Source: DATNPH01 sp036703315
Lineage (GTDB): Bacteria; Cyanobacteriota; Cyanobacteriia; Cyanobacteriales; Coleofasciculaceae
Reading direction: 5' to 3'
NCBI GenBank assembly: GCA_036703315.1
Contig: DATNPH010000223.1
Coordinates: 16,362 to 80,361, forward strand
DNA length: 64,000 nt
Position 1 is the stretch's first letter. Each line of letters begins with the position of its first letter. Both the position numbers and the translations under genes were made by a program. Below are positions 10,038 through 19,230 of the stretch, in pieces. The notes under the pieces were generated by a model. The model did not search any database and was not told the DNA's origin. It saw only the letters and a list, made by a program, of their open reading frames with translations.

Positions 10038-10901
10038 TTAAGCCGCAGTAGCAGATGTATTGGAAGAAGGCTGTTCATGCTCTACCACGAACACATTTGC
10101 ATAGAGGTTGGCAATGATTTGCTTGCCCTCAAGTGTCAGCTCTAAGTAGCGCAACGCTTCGTGGATATATGGATACACCCCATTCCAGTAAAACTTGGAA
10201 TAGTTCTGGCGTAAGTCTCCTGGATGACGATAGCCTAAGGCTTTGTTGACCCCCGTTTCTTCAAACTCATAGTACAAGGCACTAATCTTCTTAAGGTATC
10301 GGGGGTCACTTAGCTGACCAATCAAATCAGCAGCTCTTACTAGACCAGGGAGTTTTACTTTGTCTTGATGGTCTTCATCCTTTGGTACTGGAAAACGAGT
10401 TAGTTCAATATTGCTTTTAATTTCGTTGGCGTCAATCAGTACGTTACCGCCAAAGCGCTCCTCAATAAACAGTTTTCCTCGGTCTACATGATAGGGAGTC
10501 AAACTGGCATCACTAGCGCCAGGTTGTAACCTCACCATTTGACTGTCTATACCTGTTGCATAGAACCCTTCACGGATCCGGTCTTGCCGACAAACTCCTT
10601 TGACATAGCCAATGTCATGGCACAGTAAGGAGATAATGCCATGCATCCAGTCTTCACAGGAAATACCCCCTTCACGGATGTGCTTGCCTCGCAGAATTTC
10701 CTGTCCCACTAGGGTGACTAAGATTGTATGCTCGACATCATGATATAGGGCATCGCTGTTGGCGATGTTTTCCAAAGCCATGCTACCTGCCCAGGCAATG
10801 ATTTCTCCATAGTTGGATTTCCAGCCTCCGTAGGTTCGGGTGTAGCCTTCTTTAATTTTTTGAACAAAGTGGTCAATGAGGAGTTGCGTAGAGTCAAACA
10901 T
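10038..10901 (-). CDS. HD domain metalloprotein (putative phosphohydrolase)
   Basis: The 287-residue protein has HD-superfamily motifs in order: YHDVEHT near residue 55 and CHDIGY near residue 95, which together supply the His and Asp metal ligands. I recognise it as a cyanobacterial HD-domain family of unknown substrate, similar to the group named after Npun_R2479. The start was set at the ATG at 10901, preceded by GAGAAG about 5 bases upstream; a TTG at 10916 would add five residues with no better signal. The C-terminal tail is serine/threonine/alanine-rich. It is convergent with the carotenoid oxygenase gene and divergent from glnT. A nucleotide phosphohydrolase activity is only inferred. 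Confidence 0.82.
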   Translation of the reverse strand: MFDSTQLLIDHFVQKIKEGYTRTYGGWKSNYGEIIAWAGSMALENIANSDALYHDVEHTILVTLVGQEILRGKHIREGGISCEDWMHGIISLLCHDIGYVKGVCRQDRIREGFYATGIDSQMVRLQPGASDASLTPYHVDRGKLFIEERFGGNVLIDANEIKSNIELTRFPVPKDEDHQDKVKLPGLVRAADLIGQLSDPRYLKKISALYYEFEETGVNKALGYRHPGDLRQNYSKFYWNGVYPYIHEALRYLELTLEGKQIIANLYANVFVVEHEQPSSNTSATAA

Positions 10902-11472
10902 AAAAACTTCTCTCAACAGGAGTCATCAGGGATTTTAGGTGATGAAGCAGTAACTGACTACATGAAGTAAGGTACTACTACAAACGGAGCAATGGAGTGA
11001 GGGTAATATACCCCCACTAAGCGCTCTTGTCAGAGACTTGAGCAAATAAGTTGCATTGATTAACCAGAAGAACTGGTAGGTTCATAGGGAAGAGCACTCA
11101 ACTAGATAGCTCTAATCTACCTGAGAAGCCTATGGCCCGTTGTGATGAGTTCTTTTGAGCCAGCGTGATTGTTTGAGGTGAGCCTTGTGAGGTAAGTCAC
11201 AAAATCAGGACTATGCGATTTCAAGAGACATACAAGATCATGAACGGGTTAAGCGGCATCAGTTTTAAATTTCTGTAACGTAACGGCGAAGAGTGTTTGT
11301 GTTCTTCTATAAGCGTTCTATAAGCGTAGTCTTCGCTAGCGCGATCGCTTTGTTACTTAGCTACCCATTGCTTGATGTCAGCTTATCGCTTTTTACTCAG
11401 TATATTCAGATACAAATTTGTGATAACTAGATTTGGTTTACTCGGAGCCAGAGTTCATTTGGAGTAGCGACA
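10902..11472. promoter_or_regulatory. Divergent intergenic region, HD protein and glnT-like gene
   Basis: Both flanking genes are transcribed outward, so their promoters should lie here. The 11-base word TTCTATAAGCG occurs twice in direct tandem at 11305-11326, next to a HIP1-containing CTTCGCTAGCGCGATCGC segment. I looked for an NtcA site (GTA-N8-TAC) because of the glutamine synthetase gene and found only an imperfect GTT-N7-TAC. No gene was seen. Confidence 0.35.
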
Positions 11473-12798
11473 GTGACGACCACCCTGACCCGAGGCAAAT
11501 CGCTAACTGAACTGGCAAAAGAACTGAAATTAAATTTCTTTCTGGTTTCCTTCACCGACCTTTTGGGAGGAACCCGTGCCAAATTAGTTCCTGCTGCCAA
11601 GATTGCCACTGTTGAATCTGACGGTGCATTTTTTGCTCCCTTCGCCTGCAATTTAGGATTAGGGCCCGATGCCAATGATATTGCCGCTATTCCTGACCCC
11701 GATTCGTTGATTGTTCTGCCCTGGCAGCCTAACGTGGGCTGGGTAGCCAGTGATGTGTATCTTGATAAAACACCCTTCCCAGCTGCGCCGCGAGTAATTT
11801 TTAAGAAAGTTCTCAAGCAATGTGAAGAACTTGGTTACAGCTACAAAACCGGCGTCGAAGCCGAGTTTTTCTTACTTAAGAAAAATGAACAGGGCTATCA
11901 AGTTGCCGATTCCCAGGATACAGGGTCACGCCCCTGCTACGACCAACTGAACTTAATGCGGCAGTTTGACTTTATCTCTACTGTTATTGGCTACATGGAG
12001 CAGTTAGGCTGGGAACCTTACCAGTGTGACCATGAGGATGCCAACGGTCAATTTGAAATCAACTGGACTTACAATGACGCTCTGACTACTGCTGACCGCC
12101 ATGTGTTTTTTAAGTACATGGTTAAAACCCTGGCAGAACAACGGGGACTCACAGCCACCTTTATGCCCAAACCGTTCTCTCATCTAACAGGCAATGGTGC
12201 CCACCTGCACATGAGCCTCTGGAACGATGGGAGTAACGCTTTCGCTGACCCAACCGATGAGGCAGGACTTTCTAAGTTAGCTTATGAGTTCCTGGGCGGA
12301 GTCTTGGCACACGGACGCGGATTAGCAGCGCTATGTAGTCCGACCATTAATTCCTATCGACGACTAGGTGCGACAATGACCACATCTGGCAGTACCTGGA
12401 GTCCTCGCTACATTTCCTATGGTGGCAACAATCGCACTCACATGATTCGTATTCCCGAAGGTGGACGCTTTGAGTGTCGTCTAGTCGATGGTTCCACTAA
12501 CCTCTATCTTGCCCAAGCCGGGCTTTTGGCAGCTGGACTAGAAGGTATAGAAAAACATTTGGAAGCTGGTAAGCGACTGGATGAAAATATGTTTGTGCGA
12601 GGGTCGGAATTTTCTAATCTCCAAATTCTACCCAGCAGTCTTTTAGAAGCCCTCCACTGTTTAGAACAAGATAATTTGCTGATGTCCACTCTTGAAGAGA
12701 TGGGTGCAAAAACTTACCTTGACTTTAAGCATCAAGAGTGGCAAGCTCACAATGCCCAAGTCACAGCTTGGGAACTAGAGCAGTATATTAGCTGTTAA
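11473..12798 (+). CDS. glnT: Glutamine synthetase family enzyme, GlnT-type (type III glutamate-ammonia ligase)
   Basis: The 441-residue protein matches the short GlnT group rather than GlnA (about 470 residues) or GlnN (about 720). The beta-grasp segment with FTDLLGGTRAKLVPA is at the N-terminus. The catalytic domain shows GVEAEFF, DANGQFEINW, GNGAHLHMS, TINSYRRLG and the late FECRLVDGSTNLYLA strand that carries the glutamate-binding arginine. GTG at 11473 is the start, with GGAG 8 bases upstream. Related enzymes in other bacteria make glutamine or gamma-glutamyl-methylamide, so the amine substrate is open. Canonical cyanobacterial nitrogen assimilation relies on GlnA or GlnN; this copy is probably accessory. 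Confidence 0.85.
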   Translation: MTTTLTRGKSLTELAKELKLNFFLVSFTDLLGGTRAKLVPAAKIATVESDGAFFAPFACNLGLGPDANDIAAIPDPDSLIVLPWQPNVGWVASDVYLDKTPFPAAPRVIFKKVLKQCEELGYSYKTGVEAEFFLLKKNEQGYQVADSQDTGSRPCYDQLNLMRQFDFISTVIGYMEQLGWEPYQCDHEDANGQFEINWTYNDALTTADRHVFFKYMVKTLAEQRGLTATFMPKPFSHLTGNGAHLHMSLWNDGSNAFADPTDEAGLSKLAYEFLGGVLAHGRGLAALCSPTINSYRRLGATMTTSGSTWSPRYISYGGNNRTHMIRIPEGGRFECRLVDGSTNLYLAQAGLLAAGLEGIEKHLEAGKRLDENMFVRGSEFSNLQILPSSLLEALHCLEQDNLLMSTLEEMGAKTYLDFKHQEWQAHNAQVTAWELEQYISC

Positions 12799-12876
12799 CG
12801 CGCTTGCTTGAGAATGAATTGAGGGTGTCTTTACTCCTGCGTTGCTAACCTTCAAAGCTTAGACATGAGGAGTTCT

Positions 12877-14559
12877 TCACAGCCGTATTAATTTATATAT
12901 CGGCAGTGAATTTTTTACTTCCTTAACTGCCTGAAGCTGCATGGTCTGAGATTTGGAAAGCTTAGCTTGCAATTGCTGCGATGGGTCAATGATAAATATA
13001 TCAGTGAAATTCTGAGGAATTGTTGGAAGAGTACCTTCAAACACTACTTGATACCTTGCTTTCGGCTCGATCCAGTAGCTAAGAGATACGATAGTAAAGA
13101 AGTTATGGGGTGGTTTATCATGAGGCATTTCCCTCATTACTAACGGGCGGGTGGCTTGATTAACCAATGGTGCTAGTTGGGGATTGAACTGGTTGGTTTT
13201 CTTATGCCACCAAAGATCAGCTTGAGAATATACCACACCAGAAACAAGTCCTAGGCAGAGCACGACAGCTAGGCCAAATTGCCAAAGCTTCTGTTGCCGA
13301 ATATTGAAAGGAGTATAACTAATTTTAGAACTAAAGAAGTAAGCAACAGCTAACTGTATTCCTAAATGACAGGGAATAAAATATCGACTATACACTGAGC
13401 GAAGTCCACCCAAAATTAAATCGGGTATAACTAGAGCTAGTGCTGTAACAGCCATTAAACTTAGAACAAACAGCCAAACTCGCAACGGTGTCTGAGAATA
13501 AATAAAATAAATTGAATATCCTATTAGAGTCAGTAATGCAACTATGATGACAAGCGTAGTGATCAAAAGAGGCAACGAAGAATCTAATAAACCATCACCG
13601 TGCAAACCCAAATCAAAAAAATCACGGCTGATGTTTCCTAACCAAGCTTTACCAAGAGATAAGATAGATACTCTATTGCTTCCACTTTGCTCTGGAGTTG
13701 CTCTGATAATTCGTGGTAAGTAAGTAATTACAATGACAATCCATGGCAAGAAAGCGAGGAATCCAACACTAGTGGCAAGTAGATAAGCTTTCAGGGTTTT
13801 AGTGAATCGGAAGCGCTCGATGCCTGCAACATAAATGGCATGACTGATGGCAACAAAGGCGGAAAATAGAAAAGAGTAAAGTCCTAACGCAACGGTTGCT
13901 GCGTACATGCCCCAACTAAGCTTCGTTTGGACACGTATTGCCCGTAGCAGGGATGCGCTTGATAGGAGAATAGTGACAGCCCATAAGGTGTATGGCCGGG
14001 CTTCCTGAGCATACACTATATGGAAAGGGGAAACAGCGATTAAGGTGATCGCGATCCAACCCACTAGGGATGACTCAAATAGCTCCAGGCACAGCCAATG
14101 GACTAAAGGAAACACTAGCAAACTGGTAAAGGCTGAGAAGCTTCTCATTGATGCGATCGCATTCCCAAGCAACTTTGCCCAATGTCGTACCGTCACGAAA
14201 TAGAGAGGTGTTAGCTGGGGTTCTTCTGCAACCAAACCTTTAACGGTATCAACTACAGTTTTTTCTGAATTAAGGCGTTGATACTTCTGTAATCCTTCGT
14301 TTGTAAAAATCTTAGTCTTAGAGACTTCCGCACTTATGTCTTGCTCAGTGTAGCCAGAAACTCGGAATGAGGTATAAGTCTCGTCAATCCAGTAGATTTT
14401 CCTGTCGAGATTGGCAAATCGAAAAAATATACCCAGTACTAATAAGACAATAACTATAAACCGTAACCAAGTTGGAGGTAGTGCCCAACTTAATTTTGAG
14501 CCAGTTTCTTGCGGAGAGGTCGTTTTAACCTGATTGAACCCTCGTCCAGCAACACCCAT
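12877..14559 (-). CDS. Membrane glycosyltransferase, GT39/ArnT-like
   Basis: This 560-residue protein has about 10-12 predicted membrane helices. Soon after the first helix is the luminal acidic motif YWIDETYT (about residues 57-64), the catalytic site of the GT-C fold. It also has PFHIVYAQEARPYTLWA, common in GT39 and DUF2723-type enzymes. Such enzymes use a polyprenyl-phosphate sugar to glycosylate a lipid or protein on the outer side of the plasma membrane. The start is supported by GGGGAGGA about 7 bases upstream. It is near, but divergent from, a second glycosyltransferase and a flippase gene, suggesting a role in surface glycan assembly. The acceptor is unknown. Confidence 0.82.
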   Translation of the reverse strand: MGVAGRGFNQVKTTSPQETGSKLSWALPPTWLRFIVIVLLVLGIFFRFANLDRKIYWIDETYTSFRVSGYTEQDISAEVSKTKIFTNEGLQKYQRLNSEKTVVDTVKGLVAEEPQLTPLYFVTVRHWAKLLGNAIASMRSFSAFTSLLVFPLVHWLCLELFESSLVGWIAITLIAVSPFHIVYAQEARPYTLWAVTILLSSASLLRAIRVQTKLSWGMYAATVALGLYSFLFSAFVAISHAIYVAGIERFRFTKTLKAYLLATSVGFLAFLPWIVIVITYLPRIIRATPEQSGSNRVSILSLGKAWLGNISRDFFDLGLHGDGLLDSSLPLLITTLVIIVALLTLIGYSIYFIYSQTPLRVWLFVLSLMAVTALALVIPDLILGGLRSVYSRYFIPCHLGIQLAVAYFFSSKISYTPFNIRQQKLWQFGLAVVLCLGLVSGVVYSQADLWWHKKTNQFNPQLAPLVNQATRPLVMREMPHDKPPHNFFTIVSLSYWIEPKARYQVVFEGTLPTIPQNFTDIFIIDPSQQLQAKLSKSQTMQLQAVKEVKNSLPIYKLIRL

Positions 14560-15815
14560 GCTGTATTCCTCCCCGCAAGTTGGTAGATAGTCTGAACGCT
14601 TTGCAATAGGTAATTAGTAAAGAATCTTAATCTGCAACTTTAGGGAGAGTCATCCTACCCTTAGATAGAAGTCTGGAATTAAAGATATCATCCCCTGGGG
14701 AGATGACTAAATGAGTTTTAATGTGATCTTACCACATCAATCTCACCCTAAATCTATTAGTATCGTCTTACCCTAACATCACTTAGGTAGTTATTAGTTG
14801 CTAGCTTTTTGACTTATCTAAACCTCTTGCTGTAGAGACTTACACTACAAAGACAGCCTAGGAATTATTTCTTGATGACCAGAATACTCTGCTTAAATGT
14901 AAATTTTTGATGAATTTATTTTAAAGGTTTCAAATCAGTTGCCAATTACCTTTAATTTATGTTTAAGTAGAAATAAGCGCCTTTTTAGTATCTAGATCAG
15001 GCTTCTAAATTGTGATTACAGTGAATCAAAAAAACTGGATACAGGAAAGCCGTCACAAGAATAGGGGCAGTAGTTACTTGTTTGCTCCCATGGTGAACTT
15101 CAATGAGATGGCGGAAGTTGGAGAAACTCCCCCCTAAGCTTACTCATCATTGCTTAGAAAGATTCTCAAGGTATTCATTAATAACACTGATCGTCAAGAA
15201 TTAACTTAACTGTTTTCAAGAGGCTCAGTGAACATTTCCTCTCCCTTTTAAAGGTAGGTGAGGAGAAATTAGGCTCATCTTGAGGGCTGAGGAACATAAT
15301 CAATACACCTATTTTAGAGGATTGGGACTCTCAAAACTTCCAATTCCCAGTACTAGAACTGGAAACCTCATTAATCTTAAAGCGGAGGTTTTCCTATAAT
15401 CTGGTCGGGTTGTAATTCGAAAAATAGGTGTTTAGGTTACTGTTTCTAGGAGTTAGCTTTGGGTTTTTCTAGTCAGTCTAGGCTAGTAAAAATGTTCAGA
15501 GTAATATCGAAATTCAAGTTGCAGCGATTAATAATAGCTCCCACACCTGAATCGTAGCTATATAGCATCACAGCTACTTTGAATCATGTTAAACCCTCTG
15601 AAGCTGTAGACTCATTATTCCCAAGTAGGAAGTTGAGCTAGCAATAGTTATTGCGAATAGAGAGAACGTTTGAACTTAACTCATTTGTCAAATTTTCATT
15701 GATGACAGCAAAGCTGTCATTGGTGGATAAACTAGCCTTAATTGTTGCTTAAGGTTGAGGTGTTAAGTCTGAAACGAGAACATTGTAAAAATCCTGAGAC
15801 TTGAGGTAGTAAAAT
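14560..15815. other. Long gene-free stretch in the glycan island
   Basis: No frame here looks coding, and no tRNA, riboswitch or known repeat was recognised in 1,256 bases. The sequence is AT-rich. Two small perfect hairpins lie just upstream of the next gene: ATGACAGC-AAA-GCTGTCAT at 15702-15720 and CCTTAA/TTAAGG at 15736-15754 with a 7-base loop. They may belong to the 5' leader or operator of the glycosyltransferase gene. The stretch could also be the trace of a lost gene. Confidence 0.5.
15702..15720. repeat. Perfect 8-base inverted repeat upstream of a glycosyltransferase gene
   Basis: ATGACAGC at 15702-15709 and GCTGTCAT at 15713-15720 are separated by AAA. It lies 96 bases before the next start codon. 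It may be a protein-binding dyad or a leader hairpin; sequence alone does not decide. Confidence 0.4.
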
Positions 15816-16784
15816 ATGGGCGACTCAATGAGCAATTTAGAGAATTTATCTCTAGTGACGAATATATTCGGAGATGGGCTAGTAATTAGAGATATTCTTC
15901 TCGATTGGTTTCGCTTTTTGGGTGGTAAACCCGGTGAGGTTGTAGTCATTGACTGCGGAAGCGACGCCGAAACCCATGCTATTTACTGGAAGCTGTATCA
16001 AGAAGGTTTGATTGACAAATTACAGCTAATTCAGGCCGATCATGAAGACAATTACGGTGGAAGTGAAACAGGCTATATCCAGGAGTACACAGCAGCAGCG
16101 ATCGCTAGTAAACCTTACATATTGTGGTTTCATTCTGATACCCTGCCCTATAAAGACGGGCATGATAACTGGCTAGAAGAATCTATCAATCATCTTGAGC
16201 GGGAGGATGTTTTTGCGATCAGTGGCGCATTTAACCTCCCATCAAAACATCATGATGCTTGCCCCGGTTGGTATTTTAGCCACAAGTGTAGCCTGAACTT
16301 TGCTCTAATGAAGCGGATTACCTTCATGAAAGCCATCCACGAATTTGCAGGTTCTTATATTATTTCTGGATTTAAGGGTGAGAATCCAGCAGAGGCAACA
16401 AATCAGAGCCGATATTTGTTTGAGGTTGCAATGGAGCAGTACATACAACGGCACAACCAGTACACTTTATGCAAGGTTGAAGACCCAAACTGGACAGTAT
16501 TTCACACAAATACTCATGGAGAGCGCTTGAAAATGACTCGTGAAAAATACCTAGCCCGCCAAAAAATTGAACGTTTCATGAACGTGGGAGACTCTGACGC
16601 CGAGCCAATCCCATCTAAAGCTCTCTATTATGGACAGCCGCCGGTGGGCATCATGAAAAGGTTACGCATTGCGTTTGGGGAATCATCAATAGGTCCTTAC
16701 TGGCGATCGATCAAACAACAGCTAGGTGATTGGAGCCGTTATGCGACTAATTCAATCAAAAAAGATCGGGCGTCTCAAATGTAA
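15816..16784 (+). CDS. Glycosyltransferase-like protein, GT-A fold (GT2-related)
   Basis: The 322-residue soluble protein has a nucleotide-sugar-binding arrangement: an early VVIDCGSDAET strand-turn (about residues 43-53), a central LWFHSDTLPY motif (about 106-115) resembling the metal-binding DxD of GT-A enzymes, and late acidic and aromatic segments. The start ATG at 15816 has GAGG 9 bases upstream; a second ATG four codons later is possible. It is 189 bases upstream of a polysaccharide flippase gene on the same strand. The family match is weaker than for the GT2 gene at 61090, and the substrate is unknown. Confidence 0.68.
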   Translation: MGDSMSNLENLSLVTNIFGDGLVIRDILLDWFRFLGGKPGEVVVIDCGSDAETHAIYWKLYQEGLIDKLQLIQADHEDNYGGSETGYIQEYTAAAIASKPYILWFHSDTLPYKDGHDNWLEESINHLEREDVFAISGAFNLPSKHHDACPGWYFSHKCSLNFALMKRITFMKAIHEFAGSYIISGFKGENPAEATNQSRYLFEVAMEQYIQRHNQYTLCKVEDPNWTVFHTNTHGERLKMTREKYLARQKIERFMNVGDSDAEPIPSKALYYGQPPVGIMKRLRIAFGESSIGPYWRSIKQQLGDWSRYATNSIKKDRASQM

Positions 16785-16836
16785 CTTTTCTTATTGCTTT
16801 AGTAAGGACTGAACGAATGTCTTAAACGTGAAAATT

Positions 16837-16889
16837 ATGGTGGAAGTATCACCCTGTCGGGGTGCACAATAGGGTGAGGCTTCCACCAT
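16837..16889. repeat. 19-base imperfect inverted repeat between glycosyltransferase and flippase genes
   Basis: Arms at 16837-16855 and 16871-16889 (cores ATGGTGGAAG and CTTCCACCAT, CACCCT and AGGGTG) pair at 17 of 19 positions around a 15-base loop. It lies 50 bases after the upstream stop and could end or attenuate transcription, but no U-run follows. Confidence 0.5.
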
Positions 16890-16972
16890 TGATGAGAAAA
16901 TGCTCTCAACGATTCCACTAAACTTAAATTGACAATCGCTACAGTCCGGCTTCTCGACTTACTCAAGTAATC

Positions 16973-18334
16973 ATGACATCAGTTAAAAAGCTTGCTATCC
17001 GTGGAACACTCTGGACAATTGCCGGCTATGGAGCGAGTCAGGTTCTGCGACTCGGCGGAAACCTGGTTCTGACTCGCCTGCTTGAGCCAAGATTGTTTGG
17101 ACTCATGACCTTGGTCTACGTCTTCATCACGGCTTTGCACCTATTCTCAGACATCGGCATTGGTACAAGCATCGTCCAAAATAAGCGCGGGGATGAGCCC
17201 GCGTTTCTCAATACCGCTTGGACTTTACAAGTGGCTCGTGGTGGAGTTTTGTGGCTTTGTTCCTTGTTGCTCGCTTGGCCCGTTGCCCAGTTCTATAACG
17301 AGCCACAGTTACGATGGTTGCTCCCCACAGTAGCTCTAACAGCGCTTATTTCCGGCTTCAATTCCACTGCTTATTTCACGCTAAACCGCCACATCGATGT
17401 CCGGAAGTTGTCACTTTATGAATTCGGAAGGCAGTTTATCTCCCTGCTAGTGACGATTCTGTGGGCGATGTTCATCAATAAGACAATCTGGGCTCTCGTT
17501 GTTGGAACTCTTGCCTCGGAAATCATGGGACTGGTGTGGAGTTACCAGTTGATGCCCAACTCGTGGAACCGCTTTACTTGGGACAAGGAATCAGCTAAGG
17601 AGCTTCTTTCCTTCGGGAAGTGGATATTTCTTTCAACAGCTATCACATTTTTTGGTGAGCAAGCAGATCGACTCATTTTCGGTAAATTGCTGTCATTCGA
17701 GCTGTTGGGTATCTATGGCATCGCCATGACGTTCGCTGATCTGCCACGCTCCGTTACTATGGCGATCAACGGTAAGGTGATTTTTCCTGCTATTTCTAAA
17801 TTTGCTGACCTTCCTCGTGAAGAACTTCGTGCCAAGCTCAATCACAACCGCAAGCCTATCCTACTCGCCTTGGCAGTAGGCTTGGCATTGCTGGCTAGCT
17901 TCGGGGATGTCCTGATCAAGGTTTTGTATGACAAGAGGTACTGGGATGCTGCCTGGATGCTGCCGATCCTGGCTGTAGGCATTTGGCCTCGACTGCTGTG
18001 CAATACGAATGAACCATCCCTGTTTGCCATTGGGAAGCCTCAGTATTCAACCCTCGCTAACTTTACTAGGTTTGTTTGCACTTCCCTTGGAGTCTGGTTT
18101 GGATATACCCTTCTGAAAGTTCCTGGGGCGATTATCGCTGTTGCACTTAATGACTTGTTGTACTACCTGGCAGTAAATTATGGACTCTGGCGTGAGGGAC
18201 TAGGTGGTATGAAGCTAGACATTCTGGCGACGATGCTGCTGGTAGCATTACTTGCTCTCATCGTGATAGGTCGAGTCGTTTTGGGCTTTCATCTGCCTAT
18301 TGATGGACTACTTAACTACTACAATCCCGCTTAA
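16973..18334 (+). CDS. Polysaccharide/lipid-linked oligosaccharide flippase (Wzx-like)
   Basis: The 453-residue protein is almost entirely hydrophobic, with about 12-14 helices. Its N-terminus (KKLAIRGTLWTIAGYGASQVLRLGGN, then LTRLLEP and FGLMTLV) is typical of the MOP-superfamily polysaccharide export proteins. Such proteins move lipid-linked repeat units across the plasma membrane for capsule, O-antigen or exopolysaccharide. The ATG at 16973 fits the family start; the ribosome site is weak. Its place after a glycosyltransferase gene supports a surface-glycan role. Confidence 0.88.
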   Translation: MTSVKKLAIRGTLWTIAGYGASQVLRLGGNLVLTRLLEPRLFGLMTLVYVFITALHLFSDIGIGTSIVQNKRGDEPAFLNTAWTLQVARGGVLWLCSLLLAWPVAQFYNEPQLRWLLPTVALTALISGFNSTAYFTLNRHIDVRKLSLYEFGRQFISLLVTILWAMFINKTIWALVVGTLASEIMGLVWSYQLMPNSWNRFTWDKESAKELLSFGKWIFLSTAITFFGEQADRLIFGKLLSFELLGIYGIAMTFADLPRSVTMAINGKVIFPAISKFADLPREELRAKLNHNRKPILLALAVGLALLASFGDVLIKVLYDKRYWDAAWMLPILAVGIWPRLLCNTNEPSLFAIGKPQYSTLANFTRFVCTSLGVWFGYTLLKVPGAIIAVALNDLLYYLAVNYGLWREGLGGMKLDILATMLLVALLALIVIGRVVLGFHLPIDGLLNYYNPA

Positions 18335-18643
18335 AGCGAAACCTCCTTTTGGGAGCTAAAGTTTATTTTCAATGTTTGCTGAGTTAGTGCGATCGCTTGT
18401 GTTCCACACAAATTTTTATTGCTATTCCTGTTTTTAAACAGGAGCTTAAAATCTAACCTAGAGTGAGACAAAATACATCATCCCATCGTCCCTACTCTCC
18501 ACTGCGTTTTTCTAATCAAAAAAGACTCTCTAAGTAACGATTGGGCACAATACAGGAGAAAGCCAGGCTGATAGGATGGAAAAAAGTTAACAACACACAA
18601 ACGTCCTGTAGGGTCTAGTACAGTGCCCTGAGCTATCGAAACT
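18335..18643. other. Intergenic region after the flippase gene
   Basis: It contains a HIP1-like site at about 18390 and a short palindrome TCCTGTTT/AAACAGGA at 18426-18443 that may form a small terminator stem. The promoter of the Ycf51-like gene should lie in the right half. No coding signal was seen. Confidence 0.4.
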
Positions 18644-19162
18644 ATGCAAACAACAGCTGCATTTCTCACCTTTGCCCAGTGGGCAGGCATTCTTACCCTA
18701 GTCAGTGGCGTTATCGCTGTACTAGGGTTTATTTTCAAATGGGGCACTCGCTTTCGGCTGGTGGGAACTACTGGTTTCATGGGTGTTCTCACTTGCGGTT
18801 TATTTGCCCTCAGTCTTGTACCCATTACCCGCACGGCAATTCCGGGTGCCGTTCACTTTTCTGTGGTTTACGACACCGGCAGTACTCAAACCGTAATTGC
18901 TGTGCCGCCTAACATAACTCAATCCGAACTGGAGGCGACGCTTCGTCAAGCGGCTAGTAATTTATTTTCTTACGGACGCTTGGGTGGGGTAGATAATCAG
19001 ATGATCATTCGGGCACGTACCATTGTTCACCCAGAACCTGGCGTCTCTAAGCCGTTGTTCTTGGGTCAGGTGCAGCGATCGCTCGCTACCCGCGATGATG
19101 AACAAATGGCAATTGACATCTACCCAGAAAGCTTCGCCCAACTACCAAAACCGACAGCTTAA
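18644..19162 (+). CDS. ycf51: Ycf51 family protein
   Basis: The 172-residue protein has two membrane helices (about 10-32 and 42-62) flanking FKWGTRFRLVGTTGFMGVLT, followed by a soluble domain with AIPGAVHFSVVYDTGSTQ and IRARTIVHPEPGVSKPLFLGQ. This is the Ycf51 (DUF2518) family, found in cyanobacteria and some algal plastids. The function is not established. Start and length match the family. A long transcript hairpin follows the stop, and the gene is convergent with the IS110 transposase gene. Confidence 0.9.
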   Translation: MQTTAAFLTFAQWAGILTLVSGVIAVLGFIFKWGTRFRLVGTTGFMGVLTCGLFALSLVPITRTAIPGAVHFSVVYDTGSTQTVIAVPPNITQSELEATLRQAASNLFSYGRLGGVDNQMIIRARTIVHPEPGVSKPLFLGQVQRSLATRDDEQMAIDIYPESFAQLPKPTA

Positions 19163-19173
19163 ACGTTCATGGC

Positions 19174-19230
19174 GCAGTGTTCATGGTTCGTTGAGTTCCA
19201 AAAACAGTTTCAATGAACTATGAACGCTGC
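19174..19230 (+). terminator. Long hairpin after ycf51
   Basis: Arms of 21 bases at 19174-19194 and 19210-19230 enclose a 15-base loop. Eighteen positions are Watson-Crick pairs and the other three are G-U wobbles in plus-strand RNA, so the transcript stem would be unbroken. No U-run follows. Confidence 0.55.

Noticed and set aside
11340..11365. NtcA-type site before the glnT-like gene
   Set aside because: The best match is GTT-N7-TAC, wrong in one half-site and spacing.
14560..15815. tRNA, riboswitch or small gene in the longest gap
   Set aside because: No cloverleaf, T-loop sequence or coding pattern could be found by eye.
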